Below are positions 30,524 to 38,496 of a stretch of 64,000 nucleotides of DNA, one piece after another; the first letter of the stretch is position 1, and every line of letters starts with the position of its first letter. The notes under the pieces were generated by a model that saw nothing but the letters and a program-made list of their open reading frames with translations, made no database searches and was not told the origin of the DNA. Where the stretch lies: NCBI GenBank assembly GCA_015063695.1, contig SVTQ01000008.1, forward strand, positions 1-64,000, read 5' to 3'. Made by a program: the position numbers and the translations under genes. This stretch comes from Oscillospiraceae bacterium (GTDB taxonomy: Bacteria; Bacillota; Clostridia; Oscillospirales; CAG-272).

Positions 30524-31147
30524 TCAATACTCAAACCCGAAAGCCTCCGACAGCACCTCAAGAAATCTGAATCTTATTTTATATTTAAGCCCCGAGTTAT
30601 TCTTTATAAGTTTATACTGCTCCGAGGAAAATCCTGCCGCAAGGAATTCCTCCTCGGCCTCGCCTTCGGAGGCGGCGGTGCAAAGAGGCGGATAGAGAAC
30701 GCACCACCAGTTCTTCCCCTCCCCTTCTCCGATAACTACTCTGAGGGACGTGTAAGTGCCGCTCGGCAAAGTAAAATTCTCGTAATAACGTGTCGGATAC
30801 TTTTCCTTTCCGAAATCTATCTTTACGCTATCCTCACACCCTTCAAGGCGGAGCACCTTTTCCGAAGCTTCAATTATCTCCTCTTCCATATCGGAGAGAT
30901 TTGTTACCGCCTGCACCTTGCTGTCGGCACTTCCTTTTTTCTCCACTGCTTCAAGAACAGCATCCCTTACAAGGAGCTTCAGTCTCTGATCGTCCTCGCT
31001 GTCGGAATTTGCGATAACGTGAAGTCTCACCGTGTTCTCGTATATCTCCGTTTCATTCCCGACGGGCAGAAGGTTAAGTATACAATATACTCCCATCATA
31101 AGTACGCAAAAGCAAAGTATGAATTTAACTGTTTTGATATCCTGCAT
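30524..31147 (-). CDS. spoIIR: Stage II sporulation protein R
   Basis: 207 residues. An N-terminal membrane segment (FILCFCVLMMGVYCIL, residues 9-24) is followed by the family signature VRLHVIANSDSEDDQRLKLLVRDAVL (about residues 40-65), then GTYTSLRVVIGEGEGKNWWCVLYPPLC (about 130-156). SpoIIR is made in the forespore, crosses into the intermembrane space and triggers SpoIIGA to process pro-sigma-E in the mother cell. Its presence shows that the organism comes from a spore-forming lineage. It stands alone. The AT-rich plus-strand open frame over it is a shadow. Confidence 0.93.
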   Translation of the reverse strand: MQDIKTVKFILCFCVLMMGVYCILNLLPVGNETEIYENTVRLHVIANSDSEDDQRLKLLVRDAVLEAVEKKGSADSKVQAVTNLSDMEEEIIEASEKVLRLEGCEDSVKIDFGKEKYPTRYYENFTLPSGTYTSLRVVIGEGEGKNWWCVLYPPLCTAASEGEAEEEFLAAGFSSEQYKLIKNNSGLKYKIRFRFLEVLSEAFGFEY

Positions 31148-31273
31148 TTTAGTTTCTCCTTTTTAAGATATACTATTGTGCCCCGATATCCAAATTTTTA
31201 TTCATATATTGATTTATTTTTCTGATGTGGTATACTTATATAAAGAACAATTCTTCAGAAAGGAGACTTCAAA

Positions 31274-32476
31274 GTGACCGCCACGGAAAAATATTTTCTT
31301 GAGCTTCTCGCATTCCACATAAACGGAAAAGAGCCTACAGAGACGGATTTTGACCCGTCGGAGCTTCTCTCCCTTGCAAGAAAGCACAAGCTTGTCCCCG
31401 TAATATACAGTGCGCTTAAAAAGGCAGGAGCCCCCCTTAGTACCGAAAACGAAGCACTTTTCAAAAACGGCGCAAGACTTGACTGTGCCCACGGCATCCG
31501 AAAAGAAGTTTCCTTTTATAAGCTTCTTTCCGACCTTGAAAAAAGTGATATCTCCCCCATCGTTGTAAAGGGCGTTATTCTGAGCAGCCTATATCCCGAG
31601 GCAAATACACGCTTCTCCACCGACCAGGATCTTCTCTTTACAAAGGAGGATTTAAAAAAAGCGGAGGAGGTTTTTAAAGAAAACGGTCTCATAAAAAATG
31701 ACCGTGCCGAAGACGACACGGTGCAGGCGTATATGAGCCCCGTCAGCGGACTTTACATAGAGGCACACACAAGCCTTTTCCCCGAATATCCTTCCCATAA
31801 CGCGGCTATGAATAAAATGTTTAATGCCGCCTTTGAAAACAGCATTTACGAGGTCATAGGCGGTGCACGCATCCGCACACTCTGTCCCACGAAGCACCTT
31901 CTCTTCCTTATACTTCACAGCTTCAAGCATTTCGTATACTGCGGCTTCGGCATCCGTCAGATAACAGACTTTATAGTCTACGCTGCAGCAAATAAGGAAA
32001 AAACAGACTCAAAAATGATCCTTGAAAGCCTTGAAAGGGTAAACGCCCTCGGATTTTTCGATGCCATTCTTTGCATCTGCCGAGAGCACTTCGGATATTC
32101 TCCGGAAGAATTAGGCTTTGAAGGCTATGAACCCGAAGCATACGACGTCACCGACATGACCCTCGACGTTCTCTCGGGCGGAGCCTACGGCAACAGCACG
32201 AAGGAAAGACTTCACAGCTCAAAGACCACTCTCGCCGCCGCAGACGGGAAGAAAACAAACGGCATGACAGCTTCCCTTTTCCCGCCCCTTGCCGCAATGA
32301 AGAGCAGCTTCCCCTATCTTTCAAAGCACCCCTATCTCCTTCCTGCCGCATGGGTCGTGAGAATTTTCTCTCATTTTAAAAAAGACAAAAAAGAGCGCGC
32401 GTTCACTGCAGGCAAGTCTCTTGAGATCGGAAAAGTGAGACTTGAAATGATGCGAAAGTACAAAATCATAAAATAA
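31274..32476 (+). CDS. Nucleotidyltransferase family protein (NTP_transf_5)
   Basis: 400 residues from a GTG at 31274 after AAAGGAG. KGVILSSLYPEANTRFSTDQDLLF (about residues 98-121) is the polymerase-beta-like core of the NTP_transf_5 family (G..L...YP....R...D.DLL), followed by a helical C-terminal half. The two acidic residues of the D.D motif are present, so it may be catalytic. In clostridial genomes such genes often stand with S24/S26 peptidases and PqqD-like chaperones of uncharacterised peptide or polysaccharide systems. Here only the peptidase partner follows (15 bases downstream). Function unknown. Confidence 0.75.
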   Translation: MTATEKYFLELLAFHINGKEPTETDFDPSELLSLARKHKLVPVIYSALKKAGAPLSTENEALFKNGARLDCAHGIRKEVSFYKLLSDLEKSDISPIVVKGVILSSLYPEANTRFSTDQDLLFTKEDLKKAEEVFKENGLIKNDRAEDDTVQAYMSPVSGLYIEAHTSLFPEYPSHNAAMNKMFNAAFENSIYEVIGGARIRTLCPTKHLLFLILHSFKHFVYCGFGIRQITDFIVYAAANKEKTDSKMILESLERVNALGFFDAILCICREHFGYSPEELGFEGYEPEAYDVTDMTLDVLSGGAYGNSTKERLHSSKTTLAAADGKKTNGMTASLFPPLAAMKSSFPYLSKHPYLLPAAWVVRIFSHFKKDKKERAFTAGKSLEIGKVRLEMMRKYKIIK

Positions 32477-32491
32477 CGGATATATAATAAT

Positions 32492-32953
32492 ATGGAAGAA
32501 AAAAATTTTGTCTTCACAACAGACTCCTTTAAGGAGAGCGTCATCCCCCTTATCGACGAGGGGCTGACCGTACCGCTGAAGGTAAGCGGCTCAAGCATGG
32601 AGCCCTTCCTTGTTGACGGACGGGACACGGTCTTTATTTCAAAACCGAAATTTCCCCTTAAAGTCGGCGATATTGCCTTCTTTGAACGAGAAAACGGGCG
32701 AATCGTAATGCACCGTATAAAAAGAATAAAAAAAGGCGACTACTATTTCATCGGCGATGCCGAGAAAGTAATCGAAGGCCCCGTTTCCGCAGAAAAGATC
32801 TTCGGTGTTGTAAGGAGTGTAAACAGAAAGGGAAAAACTGCCGATAAAAAGGACTTGACCTTTTGGTTTTTCAGAAATGTCTGGATAAGGATCATTCCCC
32901 TGCGCCCCTTCGCGCTGAAGGTATATGAAGGACTTTTCAAAAAGAAAACATAA
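32492..32953 (+). CDS. S24/S26 family serine peptidase
   Basis: 153 residues. KVSGSSMEPFLVDGRDTVFI places the catalytic Ser at residue 35 in the SxxMxP motif of signal peptidases and LexA-type peptidases. IVMHRIKRIKKGDYYFIGD supplies the second catalytic region; His in MHRI resembles SipW-type (Ser-His) enzymes more than Ser-Lys ones. No N-terminal membrane anchor; FWFFRNVWIRIIPL near the C-terminus may associate with the membrane. It is coupled to the nucleotidyltransferase gene upstream. Substrate unknown. Confidence 0.75.
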   Translation: MEEKNFVFTTDSFKESVIPLIDEGLTVPLKVSGSSMEPFLVDGRDTVFISKPKFPLKVGDIAFFERENGRIVMHRIKRIKKGDYYFIGDAEKVIEGPVSAEKIFGVVRSVNRKGKTADKKDLTFWFFRNVWIRIIPLRPFALKVYEGLFKKKT

Positions 32954-33089
32954 AGAGAACCCTAAGCCGTCTTACGACAGCTTGCGGAACCCTTGTCAAA
33001 GAGAACCCCAAGTCGTCTTGCGACAACTTGAGGACCCCTTGTCAAAGAGAACCCCAAGTCGTCTTGCGACAACTTGAGGACCCCTTGTC
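32952..33089. repeat. Tandem array of three 46-bp GAGAACCCC hairpin repeats (family 2)
   Basis: Units at 32952-32997, 32998-33043 and 33044-33089. Each has fixed edges (AAAGAGAACCC at the start, ACCCCTTGTC or AACCCTTGTC at the end) and an inner imperfect stem such as CAAGTCGTC / GACAACTTG around TTGC. Units 2 and 3 are identical; unit 1 differs. A related single unit follows the TlpA-like gene (6671). Confidence 0.85.
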
Positions 33090-33096
33090 AATATAA

Positions 33097-33129
33097 AACC
33101 TCGGAATACCGTTTTGGAATTCCGAGGTT
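33097..33129. terminator. Bidirectional terminator between the peptidase gene and the polysaccharide operon
   Basis: AACCTCGGAAT pairs with ATTCCGAGGTT around 11 bases; a T-run follows on the plus strand and TTTTAT on the minus strand. Confidence 0.85.
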
Positions 33130-33139
33130 ATCTTTTTTA

Positions 33140-34990
33140 TTAAACGTTTTGTTCGGCTCGCACGAAGGTAGGCGCGATCTCATGGAGCTTGTCCTCCACA
33201 AGTGTCATCATCGCTTCATCGCTGCAGTTATCGTCGCTGACGATATCCCATAGCTCATTAAGCTGTTTTTTTAGGACTTCGGAGTCAAAATCAATAGGTC
33301 TTCCCACGTGTATCTTTTTGTTGCTCGTGGTCCTTAGTCCCTCTTCGTTCATAAGAAGCTCTTCGTAAAGCTTTTCACCGGGACGGAGCCCGATAAACTC
33401 AATATCTATCTTCTTACCTGCAAGACTTATCATCTTCTTTGCGAGGTCGACGATCTTGACAGGCTCACCCATATCAAGAATGAATATCTCACCGCCTGCC
33501 GCCATAGCTCCCGTTACGAGAACAAGCTGAACCGCCTCGGGGATAGTCATAAAATATCTTATGATATCGGGATGGGTAACCGTTACGGGGCCGCCGTCGG
33601 CTATCTGCTTTTTGAACAGCGGTATCACGGAACCGTTGGAGCCGAGAACGTTACCGAAACGAACGCAAGAGAAGGAGGTCTTGCAGTCCTTCGCCTCGTT
33701 CATGGACTGAATTATCATTTCACAGACACGCTTAGTTGCACCCATGATATTCGTGGGGTTGACCGCCTTGTCCGTTGAGATCATGATAAACCTCGGAACC
33801 TTATTTACAAGAGCAGCCTTAGCCACGTTGTAGGTTCCGAAAATATTGTTCTTGACCGCTTCGGCAGGGGCGCTTTCCATAAGAGGAACGTGCTTGTGCG
33901 CCGCCGCGTGGATAATAAGGTCGGGCTTATAAGTTCTTATAAGATGGTCCATTCTGGAATAGTCGCGCACAGAGGAGATTATGACCTTAAGATCAAGCTT
34001 TTCACCGTATTTACGGCGAAGCTCCATTTCAATATCGTAAGCGTTATTCTCGTAAATGTCAACGATAATAAGTCTTCGGGGACTGTTTGCTGCGACCTGA
34101 CGGGAGAGCTCGGAGCCGATGGAACCGCCGCCGCCCGTTACGAGAACGGTCTTTCCGCAGATAAACGAAAGAACCTCATCGCTTATGACGCTCACGCACT
34201 CGCGGCCGAGAAGCTCGTCGGGAGTGATGTCACGAATTTTCTGAAGAAATTTCTGATTTTCAGTTTCAAAGTCGAGCAGCCCCGGCAGTATCTTTACCTC
34301 GATACCCGTCTTACTGCATCGTTCAAGAAGCTCCGCTCTTGCGGCATTTGTTGCCGAGGGGATAGCAATAACTATCTCTTCAACTCTGTATTTTTTTGCA
34401 TACTTTTCAATGTCGGCAGAGGTGCCTGCAATATATAAGCCGTTTACTCTCTTACCAACCTTTGACGTGTCGTCGTCAATACCCACAACGGGAAGAATAT
34501 CACATTTCCTTGCCGATTTTATCTCGGCAAGCATCGTATAGCAGGCATGACCACAGCCGATTATCATTACTCTTTTCTTACCCGAGCCTATTCTTTTTGC
34601 ACCCGTAACGTAGTCACGGTAAACGCGGTAAAAAAGTCTGAGGGAAACAAGGGCAAATCCCGTGGTGGTCGCCACCAGCATATAGAAGTAGAAGGGTATC
34701 TTATCGTCAAAGACCCATCTGCTTATTACGAAATAAACTGCTCCCGCAGTTACCGAGGCTATCATGCACAGCAGAAATTCCCACGCTTCGGCATACTGCC
34801 AAAGGCTTCGGTATGTACCGAATATAAAGAGAACAACGAAATATATGGGAATAAGAGCACCGAGAGCTTCCATATAAAGTCCTTCGGCATTTATGTAAAG
34901 TCTGCAGTAGTGATAACACAGATTAAACACCAGATATACAAGGAACATGTCCGCAAACATGAGAAGCATATCTCTTATCTTAATTCTCAA
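33140..34990 (-). CDS. Nucleoside-diphosphate-sugar dehydratase/epimerase (CapD/FlaA1/WbpM type)
   Basis: 616 residues. The start is a TTG at 34990 with GGAGGT upstream. Four membrane helices occupy about residues 5-125. A CoA-binding-like Rossmann domain follows (VMIIGCGHACYTML, about 145-158). The catalytic SDR domain starts at VTGGGGSIGSELSRQ (about 288) and has FIMISTDKAVNPTNIMGATKR with the substrate-active segment typical of UDP-GlcNAc 4,6-dehydratases, where the usual catalytic Tyr is replaced by Met. It makes a modified sugar nucleotide at the inner membrane face for the surface polysaccharide. Last gene of the five-gene operon 38362 to 33140. Confidence 0.92.
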   Translation of the reverse strand: MRIKIRDMLLMFADMFLVYLVFNLCYHYCRLYINAEGLYMEALGALIPIYFVVLFIFGTYRSLWQYAEAWEFLLCMIASVTAGAVYFVISRWVFDDKIPFYFYMLVATTTGFALVSLRLFYRVYRDYVTGAKRIGSGKKRVMIIGCGHACYTMLAEIKSARKCDILPVVGIDDDTSKVGKRVNGLYIAGTSADIEKYAKKYRVEEIVIAIPSATNAARAELLERCSKTGIEVKILPGLLDFETENQKFLQKIRDITPDELLGRECVSVISDEVLSFICGKTVLVTGGGGSIGSELSRQVAANSPRRLIIVDIYENNAYDIEMELRRKYGEKLDLKVIISSVRDYSRMDHLIRTYKPDLIIHAAAHKHVPLMESAPAEAVKNNIFGTYNVAKAALVNKVPRFIMISTDKAVNPTNIMGATKRVCEMIIQSMNEAKDCKTSFSCVRFGNVLGSNGSVIPLFKKQIADGGPVTVTHPDIIRYFMTIPEAVQLVLVTGAMAAGGEIFILDMGEPVKIVDLAKKMISLAGKKIDIEFIGLRPGEKLYEELLMNEEGLRTTSNKKIHVGRPIDFDSEVLKKQLNELWDIVSDDNCSDEAMMTLVEDKLHEIAPTFVRAEQNV

Positions 34991-35029
34991 AACCTGACCT
35001 CCAAAATTCTAATACCCGTATTGTCTAAA

Positions 35030-35743
35030 TTACTTGTAAAGGAGTTCTTTTTCTCGGTCACGAAGCTCTGCCGAAAGATCAGCGGAGAGCGAGCCCAGAT
35101 ATTTTTGCATTTTTTCGATACCGCTTTTATTCGTAAGAGCGGGGGAATGGACGTCACCGCCGAAAACAACGGGAAGTCCGCTTTTTATCACCTTTTTCAT
35201 TTTTCCAAACAGTAAAAAGTTATTTGTCGCTTCACAGTTTATCTGAGGGATCACATCGCCGTTCAGAAAAACTTCTTCAAAGGCTATGGGATGAAAAAGC
35301 TTTGTGTATCTGTTTATATGCGCCATAACGGGACGAACCTCGTGCTGATACATCACGTTATAGACCTCTTCCGTCTCCCATCCGCCAAAGGGGGCAAACT
35401 GAAGCTCAATGAGGATACCTCCGTTTCCGAAGGAAAGCTTCTCAATATCCTTTATATCGCACAGTCCACGGTAGAGGGCAACCTCTGCGCCAAGATGAAT
35501 TCTCGGGATGTCGGCTTCCCTCACTCCCTGTTTATAAATATGATCAAGAAGCTTTGAATAAGCCTCGTCGCGCCTTTCAAGAAAAGTCCTCACACTCTCG
35601 TGGCGCATGGAATAATGGGGAGTTGCGCATACGTCGGTAATTCCAAGGGACTTTAAATACCGAAGGATGGCAAGGGACTCCTCGGGCCTTCTTGCCCCGT
35701 CGTCGATTCCCGGGAGAAAGTGGGAATGAAAATCAACTCTCAT
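35030..35743 (-). CDS. PHP-type tyrosine-protein phosphatase (CpsB/YwqE family)
   Basis: 237 residues; AAGGAGG precedes the ATG. RVDFHSHFLPGIDDGA (residues 2-17) gives the HxH and DDG metal ligands, VCATPHYSMRHE the next His, GAEVALYRG and MAHINRYTKL further ligands, and FGGDVHSP (DxH) the last. Such manganese-dependent enzymes remove phosphate from the tyrosine cluster of the partner BY-kinase, which is the next gene upstream in this operon. Confidence 0.92.
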   Translation of the reverse strand: MRVDFHSHFLPGIDDGARRPEESLAILRYLKSLGITDVCATPHYSMRHESVRTFLERRDEAYSKLLDHIYKQGVREADIPRIHLGAEVALYRGLCDIKDIEKLSFGNGGILIELQFAPFGGWETEEVYNVMYQHEVRPVMAHINRYTKLFHPIAFEEVFLNGDVIPQINCEATNNFLLFGKMKKVIKSGLPVVFGGDVHSPALTNKSGIEKMQKYLGSLSADLSAELRDREKELLYK

Positions 35744-35795
35744 AATGTCCGCCTCCTTACATAGCGCGGTATACCGCGTTTATCTCCGGTCTGAA

Positions 35796-36554
35796 TTAAT
35801 ACCCATATTTCTTATAATAGTATTTGCCGTATCTGCTGTACTTTCTGTTATAAGAAAGACCGATGGACTTATTGGTAGTGTTGGAAAGGAATGCGCCGAG
35901 AATATTTACGTTTGCAAGCTTTGAGCTCTCAACGGACTTCTTCAGGTGGTCGTGCTTACAGATAGAAGGACATACCGCAAGAAGGATACCTGCCGTATGA
36001 GGAGCAAAAGTCAGCGAATCGGACACCACGTTAAGCGGAGGGGTGTCGATAAGAACGTAATCGTAAAGCTCCGAAACCTCGGCGAGGAAGTTATGCATGG
36101 ACTTTGAGCCGAGAAGCTCCGAGGGGTTTGAAGGGATCTTACCGGACGTAAGAAGGTCAAGATTAGGTCTTACTTCCTTCTTGACCGCAACGTCAAACAT
36201 AGTCTCACCTACGAGAACGGTGGAAAGACCTCTTACGTTACTTGCGGAGAAAACTTTATTCTGAACGGGCTTTCGAAGGTCGGCATCCACAAGAAGAACA
36301 GATGCGCCCGTCTGGGCGAGAGCTATGGAAAGGTTTGCACTGGAAATGGACTTACCTTCGCCGGGAAGAGAGCTTGAAAGAACAACCACGTTGCCGAATT
36401 CAGCGGAGTCCTTTGCCGCCGCCATGGAGAACAGAAGATTTGTTCTCAGTGTCTTATATGCCTCGGCTATATAGAATGAGGTCTTGGAGCTGAGAAGCAG
36501 CTCGCCGCCATACTGTTTACCTTTTTTCTTAGTTGCGTTATTACTTATGTTCAT
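35796..36554 (-). CDS. Bacterial tyrosine kinase (CpsD/CapB/YwqD family)
   Basis: 252 residues. SSLPGEGKSISSANLSIALAQ (Walker A), VLLVDADLRKP (Walker A') and VLIDTPPLN (Walker B) are all present. The C-terminal YNRKYSRYGKYYYKKYGY is the tyrosine cluster that is autophosphorylated. It needs the membrane protein encoded just upstream (Wzz-like) as activator; the two genes overlap by 14 bases. Together with the PHP phosphatase it regulates chain length and export of the polysaccharide. Confidence 0.93.
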   Translation of the reverse strand: MNISNNATKKKGKQYGGELLLSSKTSFYIAEAYKTLRTNLLFSMAAAKDSAEFGNVVVLSSSLPGEGKSISSANLSIALAQTGASVLLVDADLRKPVQNKVFSASNVRGLSTVLVGETMFDVAVKKEVRPNLDLLTSGKIPSNPSELLGSKSMHNFLAEVSELYDYVLIDTPPLNVVSDSLTFAPHTAGILLAVCPSICKHDHLKKSVESSKLANVNILGAFLSNTTNKSIGLSYNRKYSRYGKYYYKKYGY

Positions 36555-37272
36555 AATATGTACGGTACCTTTCTTTAGCCTTTACGTTGAAGTTGGGGAT
36601 ATCGCTGAGAACGGGAATTCCGTACTGAGCGGTAATTTCTTCCTTAGACTTGATGCGTGTATCAAGAAGATATGCAACCACGATAATTACAGCCGCAATA
36701 ACTGCCGCCGCAACACCGTATACGAAGGGCTGCTTGAAGGAAGGAAGATTTGTCTTTGCTGTGGGCACCTGAGCCTCATCAAGAATTTCAGCGGCACCAA
36801 CCTTGATATTCTCTTTGAGGATATCGGGGACAACTACAAGAATTGCGTTGCAGACCTCAGCCGACTTGTTGGGATCGTCTGTGGTGCAGGTTATCTGCAT
36901 GACTTCCGTTTCCTGAACGGAAGAAACGTTTATAGAGCCTCTGATCTCGGATGCCTTATATTTGCCGTCAAGCTGTTCAACGACCTTGTCGATAACCTTG
37001 TTTGTTTTGATAACGACGCTGCAGGTCTCGATAAGCTTCTGCGCGTTGTAGGTATCGCTCGTGCTGTAAATATACTTTACATCGTTGGAGTTTGAAACGT
37101 ACATCGTAGCAGAAGCAGTATAAAGAGGAACCTTAACCGTTTCCTTTGTGTAATAGATGTAGCCAAAGCACAGAGAAAAACACAGGATAAGGATCCAAAG
37201 GCTTCTGAGAAGAAGACCGCCAAGGTCTCTGAAATCAATGTCAAAAATACTTTGACCGTTCTGTGTATTCAT
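36541..37272 (-). CDS. Wzz-type chain-length determinant / tyrosine kinase modulator
   Basis: 243 residues; GAGGT before the ATG. Two membrane helices (about residues 18-38, LLLRSLWILILCFSLCFGYIY, and 175-195, VYGVAAAVIAAVIIVVAYLL) bracket an extracytoplasmic Wzz domain with the LIETCSVVIKTNKVIDKVVEQL helix region. A short cytoplasmic tail follows (TYYEHK), which in this family activates the separate kinase encoded next. Role: sets polysaccharide chain length at the membrane. Confidence 0.9.
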   Translation of the reverse strand: MNTQNGQSIFDIDFRDLGGLLLRSLWILILCFSLCFGYIYYTKETVKVPLYTASATMYVSNSNDVKYIYSTSDTYNAQKLIETCSVVIKTNKVIDKVVEQLDGKYKASEIRGSINVSSVQETEVMQITCTTDDPNKSAEVCNAILVVVPDILKENIKVGAAEILDEAQVPTAKTNLPSFKQPFVYGVAAAVIAAVIIVVAYLLDTRIKSKEEITAQYGIPVLSDIPNFNVKAKERYRTYYEHK

Positions 37273-37333
37273 TTTTTACCTCGCTGATTAAATAGTTGTA
37301 TGAAAAGCGGAAAGCCCGCTTGTTTGCCGATTT

Positions 37334-38362
37334 TTATACTCTTTTTTTAAGCCTTTTTACCGTCTTCAGAAGAGAGGCAAAAAGATACATAGCGTAGACT
37401 TTGCCTGCTGCGGCAAGCCTTGCCGTAAAGCGTACTCTGAAACTGTGTTTTTTCAGAATTTCTTTATTTATACGCCCTGTGTAGTACGTCTGTTTGCAAA
37501 CGGTGTCAATGGCAGAAAGGCACTCTTTTTTGGAAAGGTCTTCTCTTCCCACCGCGTTCATTACAAAATCGTACACCGCAAGGGCGCACCTTCCCGAAAA
37601 GGCACTTTCAAGAAAGGTTAGACCGTATTTTCCCATAAGCTTTTCGCACTCTGCGAAAAACAGATTTGAATACTCAATTCTTTCTTCGAGGGACAGCTTC
37701 TTCTGAGTGAAGGAGTCGCCGTTGGCGAAGTATCTGTAGAAGAAATGGTTATTCAGAAAATACATTTTTGAAGCGCAGATCATGGCTTCAAGGGCAAAAA
37801 CCGTATCTTCTCCCGAGCGAAGCGCGGGAAAAGCAATATTTCTTTCCTTAAGAAAGTCCGCCCTGTACAGCTTGTCGATAAAGCTGCAGAGAGCCGCATC
37901 CTTTCCGAGGAAAGCTTCTCCGAGGACACTGTAAAGCTCATCGCCCTCTACCTCACCCGAAAAAACGGTGCATTTCTGTATATGCTCGTTTTTTCCGTCG
38001 GTCCTCACAATTCCTGCGGAAACTATGTCCGCATCGTATTCTTCAGCCGCCGCCACAAGCTTTTCCACCGCATCGGATGTATATGTGTCGTCGCTGTCAA
38101 GAAACATAATAAAGTCTCCGCCTGCCGCCTCAATGCCGAAATTTCTTGCGGCAGAAACTCCGCGGTTTTCGGTTCGGAAAAACTTTATACGCAAGTCCTT
38201 TTTTGCATATTCCCGGCAGATATCAGCCGAATTGTCGGTGGAGCCGTCGTCAATGACTATCATCTCAAGATCTTCATAGGTCTGAGAAAAAAGAGACTCA
38301 AAGACCGCAGGCAAAAATTCTGCCGTGTTGTACACGGGGACTATAATACTAACTTTTTTCAT
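37334..38362 (-). CDS. Family 2 glycosyltransferase
   Basis: 342 residues. KVSIIVPVYNTAEFLPAVFESLFSQTYEDLEMIVIDDGSTDNS is the GT-A nucleotide-binding start, and FIMFLDSDDTY carries the DxD-like metal motif. FPALRSGEDTVFALEAM supplies the ED acceptor-side motif. The C-terminal third is basic and may sit on the membrane. It adds one sugar to a growing surface polysaccharide; donor and acceptor are unknown. First gene of the polysaccharide operon; its ribosome site is weak. Confidence 0.9.
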   Translation of the reverse strand: MKKVSIIVPVYNTAEFLPAVFESLFSQTYEDLEMIVIDDGSTDNSADICREYAKKDLRIKFFRTENRGVSAARNFGIEAAGGDFIMFLDSDDTYTSDAVEKLVAAAEEYDADIVSAGIVRTDGKNEHIQKCTVFSGEVEGDELYSVLGEAFLGKDAALCSFIDKLYRADFLKERNIAFPALRSGEDTVFALEAMICASKMYFLNNHFFYRYFANGDSFTQKKLSLEERIEYSNLFFAECEKLMGKYGLTFLESAFSGRCALAVYDFVMNAVGREDLSKKECLSAIDTVCKQTYYTGRINKEILKKHSFRVRFTARLAAAGKVYAMYLFASLLKTVKRLKKRV

Positions 38363-38459
38363 CTTCAGTCTGTGGTCGGGCGGCGGAAAACTCCGCCGCC
38401 GACCGTCATTTTATTATTCCGTCACTACTCTCCGAGGCAAGACCTCGAAAGATCCGTCT

Positions 38460-38480
38460 GTAGGGGAGGGGGCCCTCCCG
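38460..38480 (+). repeat. GTAGGGG hairpin repeat (family 1), copy g
   Basis: GTAGGGGAGGGGGCCCTCCCG: a compact version with stem GGGAGGG/CCCTCCC-type pairing, in the 134-base gap between ileS and the glycosyltransferase gene. Confidence 0.7.
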
Positions 38481-38496
38481 CCTTAAAAATTCAATT

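Noticed and set aside
30371-31225. 284-codon plus-strand open frame across spoIIR
   Set aside because: The minus strand encodes a clear SpoIIR; the plus frame is low-complexity and has no ribosome site.
32952-33089. Possible small CRISPR array (three near-identical 46-bp units)
   Set aside because: The units are contiguous with no unique spacers, each is an imperfect palindrome, and there are no cas genes.
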